Below the pieces are notes generated by a model. It was not told the DNA's origin, made no database searches, and worked only from the letters and a program-made list of their open reading frames with translations. 64,000 nt of DNA. Source: Methylobacterium sp. SyP6R. GTDB taxonomy: Bacteria; Pseudomonadota; Alphaproteobacteria; Rhizobiales; Beijerinckiaceae. How positions within the stretch are numbered: position 1 is the stretch's first letter; every line of letters begins with the position of its first letter. The DNA is taken from the NCBI RefSeq assembly GCF_019216885.1, contig NZ_JAAQRC020000001.1, positions 930,001 to 994,000 on the forward strand. Direction: 5' to 3'. This document shows positions 9,655-18,249 of the stretch, one piece after another. The position numbers and the translations under genes are program-made.

Positions 9655-9902
9655 AGGCGGGCGCCCCTCCGAAGGCCCCGCCATAGACCGCACAGACCGA
9701 TGACGCGCAATCGATTGCCTGCAACCGGCATGTATTTCCGGCATCCCGGGTTGCGCGCAGACTTCGGATCATCTCATGACGATTTGCCGCATCGGCGGGA
9801 TCAAGGACTCGCGGAGTTGGATGGATACGTGCGACGGCGGTCTTTCGCCCGTGCGCCCGTCAACCCCCGCCCGGTCCAGGGCAAACTTCGGAGGCAACGG
9901 CC

Positions 9903-10079
9903 ATGGGCGATTCCGGCCTGATCTACATGCTCGCCTTCACGACCTTCGCGCTGGTCATCCTGTTCCTGATCTGGCAGCGGATGCGCGTCCAGCGCGCCAA
10001 GGAGACCGGCGAGCGCTCGAGCTTCACCGACCACCACGGCGGCACGCCGCGGCCGCACCAGGGGGTGGATCCGCGGTGA
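9903..10079 (+). CDS. Very small single-span membrane protein, function unknown
   Basis: A 58-residue reading frame starts with ATG, preceded at good spacing by GGAGG (9890-9894). The product begins MGDSGLIYML and continues as one hydrophobic helix to about residue 24. It then has a basic patch (QRMRVQRAKE) and a hydrophilic tail ending HQGVDPR. The positive-inside rule predicts N-out, C-in topology. I do not recognise the family. It lies downstream of the puf terminator and a family A repeat, and upstream of an IS element, so an operon link to puf is unlikely. A link to photosynthetic membranes is possible but unproven. Confidence 0.55.
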   Translation: MGDSGLIYMLAFTTFALVILFLIWQRMRVQRAKETGERSSFTDHHGGTPRPHQGVDPR

Positions 10080-10221
10080 GGGCCGCGGGGCGCGTCGATC
10101 TTGGTGTCACGCGCCGGGTCGGGTGCGTGAACCGACTCGTTTCGCATCGGCGTTTGCAGGCAAGTGCTGGTTTCGGCGGGCTCCGGAATCTGTGTGACTT
10201 GGTCCTGCAGATTTGACACCC

Positions 10222-10368
10222 TCCGCGTCATTCCGGGGCCGCGCAGCGGAGCCCGGAATCCAGAGCCGCGGAGGGCGCCAAAAAGGGCGGATCGCGTTCC
10301 GCTTTATCTTTGTCCACCAGGGTTTCTGGATTCCGGGCTCCGCTTTCGCGGCCCCGGAATGACGCGGA
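10222..10368. repeat. Dispersed palindromic repeat, family B (copy 1)
   Basis: The arms are GCGTCATTCCGGGGCCGCG and its near complement at the far end, with GGAGCCCGGAATCCAGA / TCTGGATTCCGGGCTCC inside. This is a dyad of about 147 bp. Related copies lie at 36708-36846 and, interrupted by another hairpin, at 23391-23630. The IS element begins ten bases beyond its right end. Confidence 0.8.
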
Positions 10369-10459
10369 GACTATTGATACCAACGGCCGGTGAGGCTGAC
10401 TCGGCGTGTTGCGCGCGGGTTCCAGTTCTGATTCGGTTCACGGATCAGGAGAGCGTGCC

Positions 10460-11541
10460 ATGACCGGGATCGCCATCACCCGCACGGATCTGAGCGCTGA
10501 GGCGTTGCGCGCAGCATCGTCCAAGGCGCCGAGCATTCCGGCGGCGCGTCGCATGCTGGCGCTCGCGCTGGTGCTGGAGGGTGCCGATCGCACCACGGCG
10601 GCCCGCTCCTGCGGCATGGACCGCCAGACCCTGCGCGATTGGGTCCACCGCTACAACGCCGAGGGGCTTGAAGGTCTGAGCGACCGCAAGGCGCCAGGCC
10701 GGGCCGCCAAGCTGACGACCGACCAGAAGCAGCAGTTGGCCGCGCTGGTCGAGGCGGGGCCGGACGTCGACACCGATGGCGTGGTGCGCTGGCGCCGGGT
10801 CGACCTTCAGGCGCGGATCAAGGATCTGTTCGGGGTCGAGATGCACGAGCGCACCGTTGGCAAGCACCTGGCGGAGCTTGGCTTCGTGCGGCTTTCGGTG
10901 CGCCCGCAGCATCCCAAGGCCGACGAGGAGATCCAGGAAGCATTTAAAAAAACTTCGCCGCGCGCGTGGCAGAGGTCCTGCCCGAACCCGTCCGCGCCAA
11001 GCCGCTCGAGATCTGGTTTCAGGACGAGGCGCGCGTCGGCCAGCAGGGCACGCTGACGCGGGTCTGGGCGCGCAAGGGCACGCGCCCGCGGGCGCCCCGC
11101 GACCAACGCTACAAGTGGGCGTACGTGTTCGGCGCGGCCTGCCCGGCGCGCGCGACCAGCGCGGCCTTGGTGCTGCCGACGGTCAACACCGCGATGATGT
11201 CGCTGCACTTGGCCGAGATCAGCAAGCAGGTGGCCGAGGGCGCACACGCGATCCTGGTGCTGGACGGGGCCGGCTATCACGGCACCGCCAAGACACGCCG
11301 ACCGCGTGGCCTGGCGGTGCCGGACAACATCACGCTGTTGCATCTGCCGGCGTCCTCGCCGGAGCTGAACCCGATGGAACTGGTCTGGCAATACGTGCGC
11401 CAGAACAAGCTCGCCAATCGGGTGTTCCGTGACTACAGGCAGATCGTCGAGGCTTGCTGCGACGCCTGGAACTTCTTCGCCAACAACCCGGACCTCGTGA
11501 CCTCAATCACAGCGCGCGACTGGGCGAAGGTCAAAGTTTAG
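10460..11541 (+). CDS. IS630-family transposase, split into two frames at an A7 run
   Basis: The first frame (from ATG 10460) encodes the N-terminal helix-turn-helix half (DRTTAARSCGMDRQTLRDWV; KTTVG-like winged part). The second frame (open from about 10950 to 11541) encodes the DDE catalytic half. The DDE residues are visible in IWFQDEARVG, LVLDGAGYH and SPELNPMELVW. A -1 shift on the A run at 10946-10952 joins ...EAFKK to NFAARVAEVLP..., giving a normal-length protein of about 360 residues. The shift may be programmed or transcriptional slippage, as in other IS630 members, or a disabling indel. An internal ATG at 10966 could also start the second half. Confidence 0.85.
10943..10953 (+). 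other. Slippery sequence TTTAAAAAAAC in transposase
   Basis: Seven consecutive A residues lie exactly where the two transposase frames overlap. The zero frame reads TTT AAA AAA ACT; slipping back one base on the AAA codons continues into the catalytic half. The A7 run is conspicuous in such GC-rich sequence. Confidence 0.6.
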
Positions 11542-11589
11542 GGCCGTTGGTATGATGTGTCGTGCCAATGAAGCAGGCGGTACCCGGGC

Positions 11590-12432
11590 TCAAGCGCCGA
11601 CCAGCATCCGGGTCAGATCGCTCTGCGCCTCGGCCAGACCCGCGATGACGCTCAGATGATGCGTTCCCGCGATCTCGCAGGCCCGCGTCTCGGCCCCGAG
11701 CCCGTGCCACATCGTCGGCAACAGGAGGTTCTGGCGCCGGAATTCCGGCAATTCGTCTCCGCCGGCGACGGCGATCAGCCGGGCCCCCGGGCGCGGCGCG
11801 TGCAGCACCGGGCTCTCGGCCCGCGCCTCCTCGGCATCGAGGTGCAGGACCTGGTTCATCTGCGTCGCGAGGAGCGGGCGCAGGTCGTGGACGCCGCTGA
11901 TCGAGACGACGCGGGCGAGGCGATCGGCGCTGGCGAGCGCGACATCGCTGCAGAGCATCCGGGTGACGAGATGGCCGCCGGCGGAATGGCCCGACAGATG
12001 GATCGGCCCCGCGACCTCGGTGCTTACCCGGTCGAGGAAGGCCGCGATCTCGGCGGTGATGCCGGCGATGCGCGCCTCCGGGCAGAGCGTGTAGCTCGGC
12101 AGGGCGACGGCGAAGCCGTGGGCCAGCGGCCCGGCGGCGAGGTGGGACCAGACCGAGCGGTCGAACGCCTTCCAATAGCCGCCATGGACGAACACCGCGA
12201 GGCCGGCGGGCGCCCCTTCCGGCAGGAACAGGTCGTAGGCGTGGCGGGGGCCCGCCCCGTAGGGCAGCCCGAGCCGCGCGCGGCCTTGCGCCGCGAGCCG
12301 GTCGCGAAAGGCCGCGGCGGCCTCGATCCAGCGCGGCGGATAGGCCTTGGCATCCGGGATCGCCCCGAGATTGTCGTAGGCGCGGTCGATGTCGCCGACC
12401 GCGCCGCCGGGGGTCCAGCTGGTCGCCTGCAT
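11590..12432 (-). CDS. Alpha/beta hydrolase of the kynurenine formamidase-like esterase type
   Basis: This 280-residue alpha/beta hydrolase has the oxyanion-hole motif HGGYW and nucleophile elbow GHSAGGHL; the likely catalytic His is in AGTHHLSV near the C-terminus. These features match the arylformamidase (KynB-like) and carboxylesterase group. It is the last gene of the run acyl-CoA dehydrogenase - aryl-CoA ligase - RidA - hydrolase. Its ATG at 12432 overlaps the RidA stop (TGATG); a GTG one codon upstream is possible. In an anthranilate-type pathway it could hydrolyse a ring-derived ester, lactone, thioester or amide, but no substrate can be read from the sequence. Confidence 0.8.
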   Translation of the reverse strand: MQATSWTPGGAVGDIDRAYDNLGAIPDAKAYPPRWIEAAAAFRDRLAAQGRARLGLPYGAGPRHAYDLFLPEGAPAGLAVFVHGGYWKAFDRSVWSHLAAGPLAHGFAVALPSYTLCPEARIAGITAEIAAFLDRVSTEVAGPIHLSGHSAGGHLVTRMLCSDVALASADRLARVVSISGVHDLRPLLATQMNQVLHLDAEEARAESPVLHAPRPGARLIAVAGGDELPEFRRQNLLLPTMWHGLGAETRACEIAGTHHLSVIAGLAEAQSDLTRMLVGA

Positions 12433-12881
12433 CACGCGGCGTCCGGCACGATCGCGGTCGCCTCGATCTCGACCAGCGCGCCGGGCTCGACGAGATCCGC
12501 GACGCCGACCAGCGCCATGGCGGGGAAGTGGCGCCCCATCACCCGGCGATAGACCGGCCCGAGATCGGGCAGCGCGGCGCGGTAGGTGTCGACGCTGCGC
12601 ACGTACCAGGTGAGCCGGGCGATGTGCTCCGGCCCGGCCCCGGCCTCGGCCAGCACGGCGAGGATGTTGCGTAAGGTTTGCTCGACCTGCGGGATGAAGC
12701 CCTCGGCCAGGACCTCGTTCTCGTCCCAGCCGATCAGGCCGCCGGTCATCACCACGGTGCCGCGGCCGGCCATGCCGTTGGCGTAGCCCCGCGGCTTCTT
12801 CCAGCCGGGGGGCTGGAGGGTGGAGAGGGCAGGGGTCTCGGCGGTGCTCCCGGGGTGGAGCGGGATCGGGCTGGCGGTCAT
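12432..12881 (-). CDS. RidA/YjgF/Rid-family protein (imine/enamine deaminase-like)
   Basis: This 149-residue protein of the Rid family shows the core pattern VVMTGGLIGWDE, QVEQTLRNILAVLAEAGAGPEHIARLTWYV and the C-terminal LVEIEATAIVP. RidA proteins hydrolyse reactive enamines and imines, releasing ammonia. The N-terminal extension (about 35 residues, PPGWKKPRGYANGM) is typical of Rid proteins in catabolic operons rather than housekeeping RidA. The start overlaps the ligase stop (ATGA) and its stop overlaps the hydrolase start. Because reduced 2-aminobenzoyl-CoA is an enamine, a deaminating role in this cluster is attractive (inference). Confidence 0.85.
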   Translation of the reverse strand: MTASPIPLHPGSTAETPALSTLQPPGWKKPRGYANGMAGRGTVVMTGGLIGWDENEVLAEGFIPQVEQTLRNILAVLAEAGAGPEHIARLTWYVRSVDTYRAALPDLGPVYRRVMGRHFPAMALVGVADLVEPGALVEIEATAIVPDAA

Positions 12882-14608
12882 GCGGTCTCTCCCTGGATTG
12901 CCGCGGCTTGTGCCTCGGCCTGCCGGCGCAGGGCGAAGCGTTGCAGCTTGCCGGATTCGGTCTTGGGCAGGCTCGGCACGTAATGCACCGCCCGCGGGTA
13001 CTTGTAGGGGGCGAGGTCGTTCTTGACGTGGTCCTGCAGCGCCTTGGTCAGCGCGTCGTCGCCGGCGAATCCCGGATTCAGCACCACGTAGGCAGCGACG
13101 ATGCGGCCGCGCTCGGGGCAGGGCGCGGCGACGACGCCGACTTCCGCCACCGCCGGATGGGCGAGCAGGCTCGCCTCCACCTCGGGGCCGGCGATGTTGT
13201 AGCCGGCCGAGACGATCATGTCGTCGTTGCGGGCCTGGAACCAGAAATAGCCGTCCTCATCCTGGAGGTAGGTGTCGCCGGTGACGTTCCAGCCGTCCTG
13301 GACGTAAACGGTCTGGCGCTCGTCGGCGAGGTAGCGGCAGCCGATCGGCCCGCGCACCGCGAGCCGTCCCGGCAACCCGGGCGGGCAGGGCCGGCCGGCC
13401 TCGTCGATCACCCGCGCCTCGTAGCCCGGCACCGGCCGTCCCGTGGCGCCGGGCCGGATCTCGTCCTCGGGCGAGGCGATGAAGATGTGCAGCATCTCGG
13501 TCGCGCCGATGCCGTCCATCAGCTTGATCCCGGTCGCCTTCAACCAGGCGTGCCAGGTCGGCGCCGGCAGGGTCTCGCCGGCCGAGACGCACTTTCGCAA
13601 TGACGACAGGTCGTGCTGGCCGATCAGCCCCAGCATCACCCGGTAGGCGGTCGGCGCGGTGAACAGCACCGTGGCGCGATGGCGCTCGATTCCTGCCGCG
13701 AGGTCGGCCGGTCCCGCCTTCTCGAGCAGCACCGCCCGGGCGCCGACCCGGAAGGGGAACAGCACCAGCCCGCCGAGGCCGAAGGTGAAGGCGAGCGGCG
13801 GCGAGCCGATGAACACGTCGTCCTCGGTCGCCCGCAGGACCTCGCTCCCGTAACAGTCGCAGATCACCAGGAGGTCGCGGTGGTAGTGGATCGTCGCCTT
13901 CGGCAGGCCGGTGGTGCCGGAGGTGAAGCCGAGCAGGCAGGGATCGTCGGCCCGGGTCGCGGGCGGCTCGAACCGGTCGCCCGCCTTGTCGAGCAGGTCA
14001 CCGAGTTCACCCCCGGCGGTGCCGCGCCAGGTGACGACCCGGACCGGATCGGCGCGCCCATCGACCGCCTTCGCCATCTCGTCGATCAGGCCGGCATCGC
14101 ACAACGCCAGCGGGATGCGGGCCTTGTCGAGGATCTGGGTCAGTTCACGGGCGCGAAGCAGCGGCATCGTCGCCACCACGATCCCGCCGGCCTTGATGAT
14201 GGCGAGGTAGAGCGCGACCTTGGTCGGGTTGTTGGCCGAGCGCAGCAGGACCCGCCCGCCCGGAACGAGGCCGAGCCGATCGACGAGGACGTTCGCCATC
14301 CGGTCGATCTGGCGTGCCAGCTCGGCATAGGTCCAGGTCACGTCCGGGCCGACGAGGGCCACCCGGTCGCCGCGCCCCTCCAAGACGTGCCGGTCGACCA
14401 GCTCGACCGTGGCGTTCAGGTGCTCGGGGTAGCCGAGCCGGTCGAGGTTGACGAAGTCCGGCATCCGGTCCGGCGGGGGCAGGTTGTCCCGCACGAAGGT
14501 GTCGGGCTGCCGGGCCCACGGGCTCCCGCCGGGGCGGGACCCCGTCCCGGCGGGATGCGCGACGGCCGGGATCTCCGGCATAGGGGCGTTCTGCACGGCA
14601 GCCTCCAT
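12878..14608 (-). CDS. Benzoate-CoA ligase family protein, probable 2-aminobenzoate (or salicylate)-CoA ligase
   Basis: This 576-residue member of the acyl/aryl-CoA synthetase (ANL) superfamily activates an aromatic acid with ATP and CoA. Visible motifs are the AMP-binding loop FTSGTTGLPKAT, ADEPC-type core GIGATEMLHIF, the hinge region TGDTYLQDEDG with ARNDDMIVSAGYNI, and the C-terminal catalytic Lys in KTESGKLQRF. The overall pattern resembles the benzoate/2-aminobenzoate-CoA ligases. AGGAGG is well placed before ATG 14608. It is co-transcribed with acyl-CoA dehydrogenase, RidA and hydrolase genes. The divergent 2-aminobenzoyl-CoA monooxygenase/reductase-type gene at 25.3 kb points to an ortho-substituted benzoate as substrate. 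Confidence 0.87.
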   Translation of the reverse strand: MEAAVQNAPMPEIPAVAHPAGTGSRPGGSPWARQPDTFVRDNLPPPDRMPDFVNLDRLGYPEHLNATVELVDRHVLEGRGDRVALVGPDVTWTYAELARQIDRMANVLVDRLGLVPGGRVLLRSANNPTKVALYLAIIKAGGIVVATMPLLRARELTQILDKARIPLALCDAGLIDEMAKAVDGRADPVRVVTWRGTAGGELGDLLDKAGDRFEPPATRADDPCLLGFTSGTTGLPKATIHYHRDLLVICDCYGSEVLRATEDDVFIGSPPLAFTFGLGGLVLFPFRVGARAVLLEKAGPADLAAGIERHRATVLFTAPTAYRVMLGLIGQHDLSSLRKCVSAGETLPAPTWHAWLKATGIKLMDGIGATEMLHIFIASPEDEIRPGATGRPVPGYEARVIDEAGRPCPPGLPGRLAVRGPIGCRYLADERQTVYVQDGWNVTGDTYLQDEDGYFWFQARNDDMIVSAGYNIAGPEVEASLLAHPAVAEVGVVAAPCPERGRIVAAYVVLNPGFAGDDALTKALQDHVKNDLAPYKYPRAVHYVPSLPKTESGKLQRFALRRQAEAQAAAIQGETA

Positions 14609-14623
14609 CGGACGAACCTCCTC

Positions 14624-15769
14624 TCAGGCGAGAATCTGGCGGGCGATGACGAGCTTCTGGACCTCGGTCGCGCCCTCGTAGATCCGCAGCGCCCGGATCT
14701 CGCGGTAGAGCGTCTCCGGCACCGAGCCGGAGCGGACGCCCTCGCCGCCATGAAGCTGCACCGCCCGGTCGATCACCTCCTGGGCCGCTTCCGTCGCCAC
14801 CATCTTGGCCATCGCGGCCTCGCGGGTGATGCGCGGCGCCCCGGAATCCCGGGTCCAGGCGGCGCGGTAGACGTGGAGCGCCGCGGAATCGATCGCCGTC
14901 GCCATCTCGGCGAGGCTGGTCTGGGTCAGCTGCATCGCGGCGAGCGGCGCCCCGAACAGCTTTCGGGATTGCGTGCGCGCCAGGGACGCGTCGAGGGCCC
15001 GGCGGGCGAAGCCGAGCGCCGCGGCGCCGACGGTGGAGCGAAAGACGTCGAGCGTCGCCATCGCGACCTTGAACCCGGCCCCGGACTCGCCGATGCGGTT
15101 CTCCGCCGGCACCCGGCAATCCTCGAAGCGCAGCCGGGCGAGCGGGTGGGGGGCGATGGTGTCGAGCCGCTCCGCGATTCCCAGGCCGGGCGTGTCCGCC
15201 GGCACGAGGTAGGCCGAGAGGCCGCGCGCGCCGGGCCCCTCGCCGCTGCGGGCAAAGACGACGTACTGGTCGGCGATGCCGCCATTCGAGATCCAGGTCT
15301 TCTCGCCGGTAAGCCGCACCGTGCCGTCGGGCATCGGCGTCGCCGCGAGCGCGATCTGGGCGACGTCCGAGCCGGCCTCCGGCTCGGTCAGCGCGAAGGC
15401 GGCGATGCGGCGGCCCGCCCGCACTCCCGGCAGCACCGCCTCGCGCTGCGCCGGCGAGCCGGCGAGCGTCAGCGCCCCGGTGCCGAGCCCCTGCATGGCG
15501 AAGGCGAAATCGGCCAGCCCGTCATGGCGCGCGAAGGTCTCGCGCAGGAGGCAGAGCGCCCGCACGTCGAACCGCCCGTCCTCGGGAGCGGCGTAGTGCA
15601 GGAACCCCGCCTCGCCGAGAGCCGCGACGAGGCGCCGGCACGAGCCGTCGACGTCGTGGTGGTCGACGAGGTCGGGCACCGTGCGGGCGGCCCAGTCGTC
15701 GGCCTCCGCCGCGAGGTCGCGGTGGCGGGGCTCGAAGAACGGCCAGTCGAGGAAGCTGCGATCGGGCAT
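14624..15769 (-). CDS. Acyl-CoA dehydrogenase
   Basis: This 381-residue FAD-dependent acyl-CoA dehydrogenase has signature segments [12 protein letters not shown] and [15 protein letters not shown]. The C-terminal half has [34 protein letters not shown]. The base that abstracts the alpha-proton in this family is the Glu of YEGATE. ATG 15769 was chosen over a TTG six bases upstream. It is the first gene of the four-gene run to the hydrolase, and the ligase follows after 15 bases. It probably catalyses a beta-oxidation step on the ring-opened or dearomatised CoA ester. Confidence 0.88.
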   Translation of the reverse strand: MPDRSFLDWPFFEPRHRDLAAEADDWAARTVPDLVDHHDVDGSCRRLVAALGEAGFLHYAAPEDGRFDVRALCLLRETFARHDGLADFAFAMQGLGTGALTLAGSPAQREAVLPGVRAGRRIAAFALTEPEAGSDVAQIALAATPMPDGTVRLTGEKTWISNGGIADQYVVFARSGEGPGARGLSAYLVPADTPGLGIAERLDTIAPHPLARLRFEDCRVPAENRIGESGAGFKVAMATLDVFRSTVGAAALGFARRALDASLARTQSRKLFGAPLAAMQLTQTSLAEMATAIDSAALHVYRAAWTRDSGAPRITREAAMAKMVATEAAQEVIDRAVQLHGGEGVRSGSVPETLYREIRALRIYEGATEVQKLVIARQILA

Positions 15770-15797
15770 GGTCAAAGCCCTTTCACTTGGTTCTTCA

Positions 15798-15937
15798 CAC
15801 CCACAACCTCATCCTGAGGTGTCAGTCGATCGTCGATCGACTGACCTCGAAGGAGGCCTCCAGGGACCACAGCGATGTCCGGAGCCCTCCTTCGAGGCCC
15901 ACTGCGTGGGCACCTCAGGATGAGGTCGAGGGTGGGA
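15798..15937. repeat. Dispersed palindromic repeat, family A (copy 2 of 4)
   Basis: The outer arms are ACCTCATCCTGAGGTG / CACCTCAGGATGAGGT and the middle stem CCTCGAAGGAGG / CCTCCTTCGAGG. The first side hairpin is CAGTCGATCGTCGATCGACTG; the second is CCCACTGCGTGGG. It lies between the enoyl-CoA hydratase stop and the acyl-CoA dehydrogenase start and may separate two transcripts. Confidence 0.88.
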
Positions 15938-15964
15938 CAGGGCGGGATTCCGAGGGCCATGGGC

Positions 15965-16798
15965 TCAATTCCCCTCGAAGACCGGCTTGGACTTGCCGGC
16001 GAAGGCCTCGAAGGCACGGCGGAAATCCTGGGTCTTCATGCAGAGCGCCTGGGCCATCGCCTCGGCGTCGATGGCGGCATCCACCCCCATCGCCCATTCC
16101 ATGTGCAGCATCCGCTTGGTCAGGCCGTTGGCGTAGGCCGGGCCCTGCGTGAGTGCGCGGGCGGTCTCGCGGGCCGCCGCCAGCGCTTCGCCCGCCGGGA
16201 CCAGGCGGTTGAAGAAGCCCCAGCGCTCGCCTTCCTCGGCGCTCATGAAGCGGCCGGTATAGAGAAGCTCCGAGGCCCGGCCCTGGCCGATGATCCGGGG
16301 CAGGATCGCGCAGGCGCCCATGTCGCAGCCGGCCAAGCCCACCTTGTTGAACAGGAACGCCACCTTGGCGCCGGCCGCGGCCACCCGCAGGTCGGAGGCC
16401 ATGGCGATGATCGCGCCGGCTCCCGCGCAGACGCCCTCGACCGCCGCCACGACCGGCTGCGGGCAGGCGCGCATCTCCTTGACGAGGTCGCCGGTCATCG
16501 TCGTGAAGGCGTGGAGGTCGGCCGCGCCCATGGCGGTCAGCGGCTCGATGATCTCGAACACGTCGCCGCCGCTCGAAAAGTTGCCGCCGGCCCCGGTGAT
16601 CACCACCGCCGTCACGCTCTCCTCGAAGCGCAGGGCCCGGAAGGTGTCGCGCAGTTCGGCGTAGCTCTCGAAGGTGAGCGGGTTCTTCTTCTCTGGCCGG
16701 TTGAGCGTCACGGTCGCGATGCCGCCCTCGATCGCGAAGCCGAAATGCTGCGGCGTGAAGGTGTCGAGCGGGGCCGCGATGGCGTTCTGGCGCCTCAT
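15965..16798 (-). CDS. Enoyl-CoA hydratase/isomerase family protein (internal start of the MarR-hydratase frame)
   Basis: This is the 277-residue crotonase-fold product if translation starts at ATG 16798, which has an AGGGAGG ribosome-binding site. Crotonase features are [16 protein letters not shown], the oxyanion-hole segments [11 protein letters not shown] and [17 protein letters not shown], and [13 protein letters not shown]. Such enzymes hydrate or cleave CoA thioesters, here probably after ring reduction of the aromatic CoA ester. The same reading frame is open without any stop from the upstream MarR gene, so the hydratase may also be made as a fusion. A family A repeat follows its stop. 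Confidence 0.88.
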   Translation of the reverse strand: MRRQNAIAAPLDTFTPQHFGFAIEGGIATVTLNRPEKKNPLTFESYAELRDTFRALRFEESVTAVVITGAGGNFSSGGDVFEIIEPLTAMGAADLHAFTTMTGDLVKEMRACPQPVVAAVEGVCAGAGAIIAMASDLRVAAAGAKVAFLFNKVGLAGCDMGACAILPRIIGQGRASELLYTGRFMSAEEGERWGFFNRLVPAGEALAAARETARALTQGPAYANGLTKRMLHMEWAMGVDAAIDAEAMAQALCMKTQDFRRAFEAFAGKSKPVFEGN

Positions 16799-17308
16799 GG
16801 TGCCTCCCTGGCGTTTTTGTCTGGGTTTCGTAGGAGTGCCCCCCGGCCGCACCGAGGCCTTGAGGGCGGAGAGCTGGGTCGACAGGGCGTCCTGCTCGGT
16901 CGGATCGAGGGCGCCGACGAGCTCGGCGATCCAGTCGGCATGGGCCCGGGCCATCTCGGCGAAGACCGCGCGGCCTTGGCGCGTGAGCCGCACCTGCACC
17001 GCGCGGCGGTCGGCCTCGGAGACCTGGCGGTCGATCAGCTCCTCCTGCGCCAGCCGCTCGACGAGGCCGGTGACGTTGCCGTTCGACACCATCATCCGGC
17101 GCGACAATTCCCCGAGCTGGAGCCCGTCCGGCGCGCGCTCCAGCTGCGCCATCATGTCGAAGCGGGGCAGGGTGGTGTCGAACCGGTCGCGCAGGCGGCG
17201 GCGGATCTCCGCCTCGATGGTGTTGGCGGTGGTGAGCAGGCGCAGCCACAGCCGCAACTCGGTGCGGTGGGTCGGAAGCTCCGAGGGGATGTCGAGGGGG
17301 GCGTTCAC
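15965..17308 (-). CDS. MarR-family regulator in one continuous frame with the enoyl-CoA hydratase
   Basis: From GTG 17308 (overlapping the SDR stop as GTGA) a MarR-type winged-helix protein of about 150 residues is encoded. It shows [19 protein letters not shown], the recognition region [19 protein letters not shown], and wing [16 protein letters not shown]. Codons from 16846 to 16799 ([18 protein letters not shown]) contain no stop and run straight into the hydratase, giving a 447-residue frame. MarR proteins of aromatic-CoA pathways commonly sense the CoA thioester and repress the operon. Either the stop was lost and a fusion is made, or an indel in the G6 or A5 run hides a normal end. The hydratase keeps its own ribosome-binding site. 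Confidence 0.75.
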   Translation of the reverse strand: MNAPLDIPSELPTHRTELRLWLRLLTTANTIEAEIRRRLRDRFDTTLPRFDMMAQLERAPDGLQLGELSRRMMVSNGNVTGLVERLAQEELIDRQVSEADRRAVQVRLTRQGRAVFAEMARAHADWIAELVGALDPTEQDALSTQLSALKASVRPGGTPTKPRQKRQGGTMRRQNAIAAPLDTFTPQHFGFAIEGGIATVTLNRPEKKNPLTFESYAELRDTFRALRFEESVTAVVITGAGGNFSSGGDVFEIIEPLTAMGAADLHAFTTMTGDLVKEMRACPQPVVAAVEGVCAGAGAIIAMASDLRVAAAGAKVAFLFNKVGLAGCDMGACAILPRIIGQGRASELLYTGRFMSAEEGERWGFFNRLVPAGEALAAARETARALTQGPAYANGLTKRMLHMEWAMGVDAAIDAEAMAQALCMKTQDFRRAFEAFAGKSKPVFEGN

Positions 17309-18066
17309 AGCTCGCCTCCCGCCACCGCGATGGCCTGGCCGGTCACGGCCCCGGCGCTCGGGCCCGCAAGCCACATCACGGCATCGGCCACTTCCTCCGG
17401 GCGGATCAGTCGTCCCATCGGGTTGTGGCGGGTGAACTCGGTCAGGAGGTCGTCGCGGGTGCGACCGGTCTTCGTCTCCAGCCCGTCGATGGCCGTGCCG
17501 ACGAGGTCGGTATCGGTGAAGCCGGGGCAGACCGCGTTGACGGTGATGCCGGTGGCGGCGAGTTCCAGCGCCAGCGCCCGGGTGAGGCCCACCACCGCGT
17601 GCTTGGCGGCGCAATAGGCCCCCACATAGGCGTAGCCCTTGAGGCCCGCCGTGGAGGCGACCGAGACGATCCGCCCCCCGCCTTGCGCCTTCATGCCCGG
17701 CACCACCGCCCGGGCGGCGACCAGCACCGGTTCGAGGTTGAGCGCCATCATCCGGCGCAGGGTGTCGACGTCGCTGCGGGCGAGCGGTGCGGTCTCGGCG
17801 CCGCCGGCATTGTTGACCAGCACCGCGACCGGGCCGGCCTGCTCGGCGGCCTGCGCCAGGGCGCGCTCCAGGGCCGCCGCGTCGGTGACGTCGGCCGCGA
17901 CGGCCTGGGCGGCGCCGAGTTCGGCCTTGGCCCGCTCGGCGCTCGAAGGCGTGCGGCCGAGCACCGTCACCCGCTCCCCCGCCGCCACGAACCCGGCCGC
18001 GATCGCCCGCCCGATGCCGCGGGTGGCGCCGGTGACCAGGATGTGGCGGGGAGAGAGGTGGGTCAT
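17305..18066 (-). CDS. Short-chain dehydrogenase/reductase (3-hydroxyacyl-CoA dehydrogenase-like)
   Basis: This 253-residue classical SDR has the cofactor motif TGATRGIG near the N-terminus, NNAG in [10 protein letters not shown], and the catalytic Ser-Tyr-Lys set in VSVAST...[11 protein letters not shown]. The C-terminal [11 protein letters not shown] is typical of FabG-like enzymes. It probably oxidises a hydroxyacyl-CoA intermediate of the same pathway. The ATG at 18066 is preceded only by a weak AAGG; a 17-bp operator-like motif starts three bases upstream, so the mRNA leader may be very short. Its stop overlaps the MarR GTG (GTGA). Confidence 0.88.
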   Translation of the reverse strand: MTHLSPRHILVTGATRGIGRAIAAGFVAAGERVTVLGRTPSSAERAKAELGAAQAVAADVTDAAALERALAQAAEQAGPVAVLVNNAGGAETAPLARSDVDTLRRMMALNLEPVLVAARAVVPGMKAQGGGRIVSVASTAGLKGYAYVGAYCAAKHAVVGLTRALALELAATGITVNAVCPGFTDTDLVGTAIDGLETKTGRTRDDLLTEFTRHNPMGRLIRPEEVADAVMWLAGPSAGAVTGQAIAVAGGEL

Positions 18067-18068
18067 GG

Positions 18069-18085
18069 ATATTTCAACCTTAAAG
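18069..18085 (-). promoter_or_regulatory. Candidate MarR operator upstream of the SDR-marR-hydratase genes
   Basis: ATATTTCA-ACCT-TAAAG on the + strand. The same ATATTTCA-N4-TAAAG pattern occurs at 24981-24997 and 25194-25210. The core YTTYA-N4-TRAAR is an imperfect dyad of the size bound by MarR dimers. It lies directly before the SDR start codon. Confidence 0.6.
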
Positions 18086-18116
18086 GATTTGGGCGTGGGT
18101 CGTTCTCGTAGAGCAC

Positions 18117-18247
18117 TTTCCCCTCCCCCCTGTGGGGAGGGGCTAGGGGTGGGGGTGGCGCCGGATTGACCGCGCGCTCTACGCGGCACCACCCCCACGT
18201 GGGATCTTCGATCCCCATGACCCCTCCCCACAGGGGGGAGGGGAAGG
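18117..18247. repeat. Dispersed palindromic repeat, family C (copy 1)
   Basis: The arms TTCCCCTCCCCCCTGTGGGG and CCCCACAGGGGGGAGGGGAA enclose a centre with GGGGTGGGGGTGG and CCACCCCCAC stems plus a small GGATCTTCGATCC hairpin. A second copy is at 50985-51108. It separates the FAD monooxygenase stop from the SDR promoter. Confidence 0.85.
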
Positions 18248-18249
18248 AG

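Larger units (their letters stand above)
10378..11552 (+). mobile_element. IS630-family insertion sequence
   Basis: The element is bounded by inverted ends CCAACGGCC (10380-10388) and GGCCGTTGG (11542-11550). Each is flanked outside by TA (10378-10379 and 11551-11552), matching the TA target duplication of IS630/Tc1-mariner elements. It encodes one transposase split by a frameshift. The insert lies between the puf region and the aromatic-acid gene cluster. The short terminal match (9 bp plus TA) suggests the ends are only partly conserved. Confidence 0.85.

Noticed and set aside
9776..10216. 146-codon frame overlapping the small membrane protein gene
   Set aside because: It lacks a ribosome-binding site, its product is Arg/Pro-rich, and the alternative 58-codon frame has GGAGG and a clear transmembrane helix.
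13613..15817. 734-codon + strand frame opposite ligase and acyl-CoA dehydrogenase
   Set aside because: Antisense shadow; composition dominated by Arg, Gly, Asp and Val, with no motif.
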